Virus record (IMG/VR): IMGVR_UViG_3300042519_000691
Location: 1 to 27,764 of that record
Length of the DNA stretch: 27,764 nucleotides
Source of the DNA: a virus
Strand: one strand, 5' to 3'
Part shown: positions 23,845-27,764 of the stretch, piece after piece
Position numbering within the stretch: the stretch's first letter is position 1
Layout of the letters: each line of letters begins with the position of its first letter
Position numbers and translations under genes: made by a program
The notes under the pieces: generated by a model
What the model was told of the DNA's origin: nothing
What the model saw: only the letters and a program-made list of their open reading frames with translations
Databases searched by the model: none

Positions 23845-24342
23845 ATGAACACATCAATTACAAAATCAAGACTAAAAGAATTAGTTAAAGAAGTAATGGT
23901 AGAAGAAAACGAATATCAAGCATTCTTTGCTAAAGCATTAGAAAAAGCTGGAAAATCTATCCCATCTATGAGTGATGAAGAAAAGAAAGCATTTTTTAAT
24001 AAAGTAGATACTGCTTGGAATGGTAAGGGTGATAAGAATGAAGCATTAGTTGGTGGGCAGAAAAAATTAGATGCTGATAAGGATGGTGATATTGAGGGAG
24101 ATGATTTAGCAGATTTAAGAGCTAGTAAAAATGAAGCAAGAGATGCTGATGGTAATGAATTTCCTGAACTAGATGATTTTAAAGCAGCTATCAAAAAAAT
24201 GATTCAAAATAATGATGTTGAAAAACTTTTAAAAAATAAAGTTGTTTCATATTTACAAAAAGAAAAAAGATTTGATGGCGCCGGTAATACAAATAGTATG
24301 AGATTATACGATAAAGTAATAAATGATTTACTTAAACACTAA
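23845..24342 (+). CDS. Small prohead-type protein with EF-hand-like loop
   Basis: The 165-residue product begins with a helix (SRLKELVKEVMVEENEY) like that of its upstream neighbour. Residues 76-87 (DADKDGDIEGDD) fit a 12-residue EF-hand calcium-binding loop: acids at positions 1, 3, 5 and 7, Gly at 6, Ile at 8 and Asp at 12, followed by a helix (LADLRAS). The remainder is helical and charged. It sits 9 bases before the prohead protease gene. A calcium-binding head or core protein is an inference; no homologue in T4 is recognised. Confidence 0.7.
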   Translation: MNTSITKSRLKELVKEVMVEENEYQAFFAKALEKAGKSIPSMSDEEKKAFFNKVDTAWNGKGDKNEALVGGQKKLDADKDGDIEGDDLADLRASKNEARDADGNEFPELDDFKAAIKKMIQNNDVEKLLKNKVVSYLQKEKRFDGAGNTNSMRLYDKVINDLLKH

Positions 24343-24351
24343 GAATATATA

Positions 24352-24948
24352 ATGAAAGGACTTTTAATAGAAACAAAATTATTTGAGGGAAAGGTACAAG
24401 AAGATGAAGGTGGAAGAACCATTGTTAAAGGTATTCTACAAAGAGCTGGTGCTGAGAATCAAAACGGAAGAATTTATCCGAAAGAAATCTTAATGAGAGA
24501 AGCTAAGAAGTATGAACAATTCATCAAAGAGCGTAGAGCATTAGGTGAATTAGACCATCCGGATTCTACTGTAATCAACTTAAAGAATGTTTCTCATAAT
24601 ATTAGAGAGATTCATTGGGACGGTGATGATTTAGTTGGAACTGTTGAAGTTCTATCTACTCCATCTGGTAATATCTTAAAAGAATTATTGAAGGCTGGTA
24701 TTCTATTAGGTATCTCATCAAGAGGTATGGGTTCTACTCGTAACTTATCTGGAAACAAAGTAGAGGTACAAGAAGATTTTGAATTGATTGGTTGGGATTT
24801 CGTATCTAACCCATCTACACATGGTGCATTTATGGTACCTGTAAACGAATCGGTTAATAGAGGTTTACAACAAATCGGAACTGATGTTTGCGGAGACTTC
24901 TGTAAAGCACAAGACTTAATGAGAGAAATAATAACTGAAATAGCATAA
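24352..24948 (+). CDS. 21: Prohead maturation protease (gp21-like)
   Basis: The 198-residue product is the serine protease that cleaves scaffold and capsid proteins within the prohead (T4 gp21, peptidase family U9/S78-like fold; 212 residues in T4). Visible catalytic motifs are ELDHPDS with His69 and GISSRGMGS with Ser122/Ser123. The region AGAENQNGRIYPKEIL is typical of phage prohead proteases, as is ELIGWDFVSNPSTHGAFMVP. The N-terminal LFE-G near residue 12 fits the L-x-E self-cleavage site expected for such proteases. It is 9 bases after the upstream gene and 2 bases before the next, so cotranscription is near certain. In T4 this gene precedes the scaffold gene 22; here two unrecognised genes and a methyltransferase come between. 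Confidence 0.9.
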   Translation: MKGLLIETKLFEGKVQEDEGGRTIVKGILQRAGAENQNGRIYPKEILMREAKKYEQFIKERRALGELDHPDSTVINLKNVSHNIREIHWDGDDLVGTVEVLSTPSGNILKELLKAGILLGISSRGMGSTRNLSGNKVEVQEDFELIGWDFVSNPSTHGAFMVPVNESVNRGLQQIGTDVCGDFCKAQDLMREIITEIA

Positions 24949-24950
24949 GA

Positions 24951-25496
24951 ATGGCAAAGAATTTTGATATATACGATTTCGTACACAACAATAAGATAAC
25001 CTTAAACGTTGCTGCACCAAAAGGAACAACTGTGCATAAAGCATACAATGATATCCGTAAAACTAACTTGAAAGAAGTAAAGATAGTTAATGGTAAATTC
25101 AGTTTAGCTGAAAACTTAGAAGATAGAAAACTATCAAACGAAGTTAAAAAACACTTCTTAGAGATTATTTCTACTTATAATACTTTCCAAGACCAAATGA
25201 GAAGACAATCTGATTTGACTGAAGTTGCAAATACTTTAGGTGCTATCGTTGAGGCTGCAAAAGAAATGACATTAAGAGAAAGCGGTGATTGGTTTGATGC
25301 AGTGACTGTAAAAAGAAATATGCAAGAATTAGATAAGTTAGGTAAATCGTTTGATAAGTTCGCTGTTGAAGCAAACTCAATGGATGAAAGATTACATTCT
25401 TTATATGAAGATATGGGCCACATCTTAAATCGTTACTATGAAATCGCTGATATCTCTGTAGATACAATGAAAGAAAGATTAGGTAAAAAGAAATAA
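24951..25496 (+). CDS. Unrecognised helical protein after prohead protease
   Basis: The 181-residue product starts MAKNFDIYDFVHNNKITLNV and contains long charged helices from about residue 60 onward (KKHFLEIISTYNTFQDQMRR, LGAIVEAAKEMTLRES, SLYEDMGHILNRYYEIAD). There are no cysteines, membrane segments or known motifs. It starts 2 bases after the protease stop and ends 2 bases before the next gene. The position corresponds to that of the scaffold gene in T4, and its helical character would be compatible with a core protein, but I do not recognise homology. Confidence 0.7.
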   Translation: MAKNFDIYDFVHNNKITLNVAAPKGTTVHKAYNDIRKTNLKEVKIVNGKFSLAENLEDRKLSNEVKKHFLEIISTYNTFQDQMRRQSDLTEVANTLGAIVEAAKEMTLRESGDWFDAVTVKRNMQELDKLGKSFDKFAVEANSMDERLHSLYEDMGHILNRYYEIADISVDTMKERLGKKK

Positions 25497-25498
25497 TT

Positions 25499-26083
25499 AT
25501 GATTCGTTTAGGTGGTTTAATATCTCAAAAAGCATTTGGTAAATTTGAAATGGGTAAAGTTGTTTCTAATCCATTTGCAAACGCATTCATTAAAGAAGGT
25601 GAAGGTGAAGACCATGAAGTTTCTATGGCAAACAATTCATTGGATACCATTATTAAGATGGCAACTGAATTGAAAGCTAAAATGGGTGAGGATGAAAAAC
25701 AAATCCCAGCTTGGATTCAAGACCATATAGCTAAAGCAGAAAACTTAATTTCTCAAGCATCTGGAAACTATCACGAATATGGTGATTCAAACGAAAATAT
25801 TAACGAAGAACCTGTAAAATCAACTGGTGAAAAAATACAAAACCTTAATAATAGAATTAAGGCACTAAAAGATAAGATGGCAGCAACCAAATCATCTGAA
25901 CAAAAAAACCTTATTCAACAAAGATTAAAAAACGCATTACAAACACTATCTAATTACAAAAAACAAAATATTAGTAAAGAAAGTGTGGTAAAAGAAGAAT
26001 CACCTTGTTGGAAAGGATATCAACAAATTGGTATGAAAGATAAGGGTGGTAAGCAAGTTCCAAATTGTGTTCCAAATAAATAA
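25499..26083 (+). CDS. Putative prohead/internal protein with C-terminal CWKGY-VPNCVP motif
   Basis: The 194-residue product has three visible parts. Residues 1-33 end in AFIKE, followed by GEGEDHE; this IKE-G site fits the T4 prohead-protease consensus and would make the N-terminus a removable targeting peptide. The middle includes DTIIKMATELKAKMG, IPAWIQDHIAKAENLI and a lysine-rich helical stretch. The C-terminus (168-194) is a compact Cys/Lys-rich motif: Cys170 in CWKGY, then GMKDKGGK, then VPNCVP with Cys190. I recall this short motif from other phage proteins of unknown function. The gene closes the tight protease operon and is followed by a terminator. Confidence 0.7.
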   Translation: MIRLGGLISQKAFGKFEMGKVVSNPFANAFIKEGEGEDHEVSMANNSLDTIIKMATELKAKMGEDEKQIPAWIQDHIAKAENLISQASGNYHEYGDSNENINEEPVKSTGEKIQNLNNRIKALKDKMAATKSSEQKNLIQQRLKNALQTLSNYKKQNISKESVVKEESPCWKGYQQIGMKDKGGKQVPNCVPNK

Positions 26084-26106
26084 ATAAATTCTAAATAAAT
26101 ATTCTT

Positions 26107-26133
26107 AAAAGCTTGGTTATTCCAAGCTTTTTT
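26107..26133 (+). terminator. Rho-independent terminator after head operon
   Basis: A perfect 10-bp stem (AAAAGCTTGG / CCAAGCTTTT, 26107-26116 and 26122-26131) with a 5-base loop is followed by further T residues, giving a run of six T. It lies 23 bases after the last gene of the protease operon and separates it from the methyltransferase. The 5' arm also supplies the -33 element of the next promoter. Confidence 0.85.
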
Positions 26134-26143
26134 CGTATATTTA
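26113..26143 (+). promoter_or_regulatory. Host-type promoter for methyltransferase, overlapping terminator
   Basis: TTGG at 26113-26116 and TATATTTA at 26136-26143 are 19 bases apart, fitting the Bacteroidota promoter with one mismatch in the -7 box. The start codon begins at 26147, only 3 bases after the box, so the predicted transcript would be leaderless or nearly so. Confidence 0.55.
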
Positions 26144-26146
26144 CAT

Positions 26147-27469
26147 ATGATTAAGCCTTTTTCAATTTTAGATACACGCTCTAAAGAATGGCAGGAGCGT
26201 AAGCGATGGTGGATTAACACCTATAATATTCAATCGGAATTGGGTAGAGAGGATACCCAGTCCAGAGCTCGTTTTTGGGAAGATAATACGGTATCTATCT
26301 TTGATGCAACTCTTTGTGAAAAAATGTATGAATGGTTTTGTCCAAAAGAAGGTAGAGTATTAGACCCATTTGCAGGTGGTAGTGTTAGAGGTATCGTTGC
26401 AACTGAAATGGGATACGTTTATAATGGTATTGACCTTTCGGATGAACAAGTTGAAGCTAATAAAAAACAATCTACAAAACCAACCTGGATTACAGGAGAT
26501 AGTGAATGGGTAATTGATGCTATACATGACAATACTCAGGATTTTGTATTTACTTGTCCACCATATTATGATTTAGAAAAATATACGGATGACCCGGCTG
26601 ACCTTTCAAATATGGATGTAGATTCATTTGATAAAAAATATTACTCTATTCTAAACAAAGCAGCTAGAAAATTAAAAAACGATAGATTCTTTGCAGTAGT
26701 AGTATCCGAAGTAAGAGAACAATCAGTAACCGGAAATTACAAAATCGGAAAGTATAGAGGATTGGTATGGAAAACGATTAGAGCCTGTGAGGAAGCGGGA
26801 TTACACTTCTATAACGATATGATATTATTTAACTCTCAGCATCAGGCATCCAGAGTTGTTGATACCTATTTTGAAAGAAATCGTAAAATAGCATCGGTTC
26901 ATCAAAACATATTAATATTTGTAAAAGGAAACCCAGATATAGCAACTGAGGGTATAGTTAATGGTGATAATTACGTTTGTACTATTGATGGTAATTCATA
27001 TAGAAGTTTTAGAGAAGCTGCGATTACTATAAATCCAAATACATTAGTAGCTACTGAAATTGAAAGAAGATGTCGTTCAACTAAATCCAAATACAAAGAG
27101 TGGCAAATCATTGGTGAGGAAACAAAGCCTGAAATTAAATACGAAGTTGATGGAATTCCTTTTGAGAATCCAAAACAGGTAGCAGAATTGATTGGTGGTG
27201 ATATGAGTGAATCAATGGTTAGAAACTACATAGAATCAAACAATCCCAAATACCGTCATTGGAAGAAAGTAGATGGTTGGGATATTACCTACAACGAAAT
27301 GCAAGATTTGTGGGAAAGAAACATTACATTAGAATTACCTATCATAAGTTGTGATGGTAAAGAATTTTATTCAATTATAGATGCAGCCAACTTCTTTGGT
27401 TGTTCAGATGAGCGTATTCGTCAAAAGCTCAAATCAGATAAACATACTGATTATATTTACATTTTCTAA
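26147..27469 (+). CDS. DNA methyltransferase (N4/N6 type) with three C-terminal NUMOD/IENR1-like repeats
   Basis: The 440-residue product is a SAM-dependent DNA amino-methyltransferase. Motif I is DPFAGGS (residues 73-79). Motif IV is CPPY (137-140) in FTCPPYYDLE, a variant of the D/N/S-PPY catalytic motif. After the catalytic domain (to about 265) come three related units of about 45 residues at 276-322, 330-374 and 398-440. Each has a DG beta hairpin (TIDGNSYRSFREAA, EVDGIPFENPKQVAE, SCDGKEFYSIIDAANFF) followed by a helix-turn-helix-like segment; the first two end in KYKEW/KYRHW. They resemble the IENR1/NUMOD1 DNA-binding modules of homing endonucleases. No restriction enzyme gene is adjacent, so it is an orphan enzyme, perhaps protecting phage DNA. 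Terminator and own promoter isolate it from the structural genes. Confidence 0.85.
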   Translation: MIKPFSILDTRSKEWQERKRWWINTYNIQSELGREDTQSRARFWEDNTVSIFDATLCEKMYEWFCPKEGRVLDPFAGGSVRGIVATEMGYVYNGIDLSDEQVEANKKQSTKPTWITGDSEWVIDAIHDNTQDFVFTCPPYYDLEKYTDDPADLSNMDVDSFDKKYYSILNKAARKLKNDRFFAVVVSEVREQSVTGNYKIGKYRGLVWKTIRACEEAGLHFYNDMILFNSQHQASRVVDTYFERNRKIASVHQNILIFVKGNPDIATEGIVNGDNYVCTIDGNSYRSFREAAITINPNTLVATEIERRCRSTKSKYKEWQIIGEETKPEIKYEVDGIPFENPKQVAELIGGDMSESMVRNYIESNNPKYRHWKKVDGWDITYNEMQDLWERNITLELPIISCDGKEFYSIIDAANFFGCSDERIRQKLKSDKHTDYIYIF

Positions 27470-27657
27470 AGAATTTTTTAGAAAAATTGTGTTTTCTCAA
27501 ACTTTTATATATTTATTCATATAATAACGTATTTTATATGCGTTTTTCTATTGGTAACTGAATACTCACCTCTATGTGTAGTGAAAACACCAATCAAAAA
27601 AATTCTATTTAAGCTCCAAATCTAATAGCTTAAGAAATCCGATAAATAAGGAAACAA
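27470..27657 (+). other. Intergenic leader before scaffold/capsid gene
   Basis: This 188-base gap has no open reading frame longer than 12 codons. Immediately after the methyltransferase stop is a 7-bp A/T palindrome (27472-27478 and 27482-27488), at most a weak terminator. An AT stretch CTTTTATATATTTATTC near 27511-27527 resembles the late promoter motif and may drive the next gene. Arms ATTGGT (27550-27555) and ACCAAT (27589-27594), enclosing TCAC/GTGA, could fold a small leader hairpin. None of these is certain. Confidence 0.4.
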
Positions 27658-27764
27658 ATGGCAAGTTCAAAATTGTTGAAAGAAGCAATTGCTGATGCTA
27701 AAGCTGTACGTGAAACTGCTATCGCTAATGCTAAAATCGCACTAGAAGAAGCATTTACTCCTCG
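27658..27764 (+). CDS. Start of prohead scaffold or major capsid protein (3' partial)
   Basis: Only 35 codons and two bases are inside the window. The peptide starts MASSKLLKEAIADAKAVRET and continues as an alanine-rich amphipathic helix to LEEAFTP. L-E-E followed by A-F at residues 29-33 fits the T4 prohead-protease site (L-x-E, then A or G), so the segment looks like a removable capsid-targeting sequence. In T4 order, the gene after the protease region would be scaffold gp22 or capsid gp23; the helical start resembles gp22 more, but the fragment is too short to decide. ATG at 27658 follows AATAAGGAAACAA, a weak AGGA ribosome site. Confidence 0.65.
   Translation, partial: MASSKLLKEAIADAKAVRETAIANAKIALEEAFTP

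Noticed and set aside
27472-27488. Rho-independent terminator after the methyltransferase
   Set aside because: The palindrome is only 7 bp, all A/T with a 3-base loop and no GC stem; it would be too weak to call.

Overview
The window reads as part of a T4-like tailed phage genome (myovirus type, class Caudoviricetes) that probably infects a member of the Bacteroidota. The T4-like assignment rests on a recognisable late head cluster in T4 order: large terminase (gp17), portal (gp20), small prohead-type proteins, prohead protease (gp21), then the start of a scaffold or capsid gene, plus a gp46/SbcC-type recombination ATPase. The host assignment rests on low GC, weak or absent Shine-Dalgarno sequences, and two promoters of the Bacteroidota sigma-factor form (TTTG, about 20 bases, TAnnTTTG). 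All genes lie on the plus strand except one small gene at 2082-2255.

Layout. (1) 2-2092: gp46/SbcC-like zinc-hook ATPase, open at the left edge. (2) 2082-2255, minus strand: a 57-residue ribbon-helix-helix-like protein. (3) 2343-10888: a 2719-residue tail fibre or adhesin with Ig-like modules, Gly/Thr/Ser linkers, an embedded Hint/intein-like domain and a gp53-like receptor-binding tip, followed by a tail-fibre assembly chaperone. (4) 10949-11233: small coiled-coil protein. (5) 11288-14613: two-gene glycosylation island, made of a GT4-methyltransferase-GT25-like fusion and a TibC-like protein O-heptosyltransferase homologue, behind a host-type promoter. (6) 14663-15055: paralogue of the coiled-coil protein. 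(7) 15087-18140: a 1017-residue fusion of a cytidylyltransferase-like domain, a DUF5661-like segment and a polynucleotide-ligase-like domain. (8) 18192-26083: zinc-motif protein, terminase, portal, three small proteins, protease and two more small proteins, mostly within 0-10 bases of each other. (9) 26147-27469: DNA methyltransferase with three repeated C-terminal modules, insulated by a terminator and its own promoter. (10) 27658 to the right edge: start of a prohead scaffold or capsid gene.

How the parts work together. Structural genes carry phage-type late promoters: TATAAATA, and an exact 15-mer ATATACTTATATATA found upstream of three genes. The accessory genes (glycosylation island and methyltransferase) carry host-type promoters, so they look like independently expressed cargo. 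Several proteins carry (L/I)-x-E followed by G or A, the T4 prohead-protease consensus, which suggests that the head core and some cargo enzymes are processed inside the prohead. The points most worth pursuing are the Hint domain with a non-nucleophilic +1 residue inside the fibre, the TibC-like transferase close to a giant Ser/Thr-rich fibre, and the apparently capsid-targeted nucleotidyltransferase/ligase-like fusion. No tRNA gene, CRISPR array or insertion sequence was seen.
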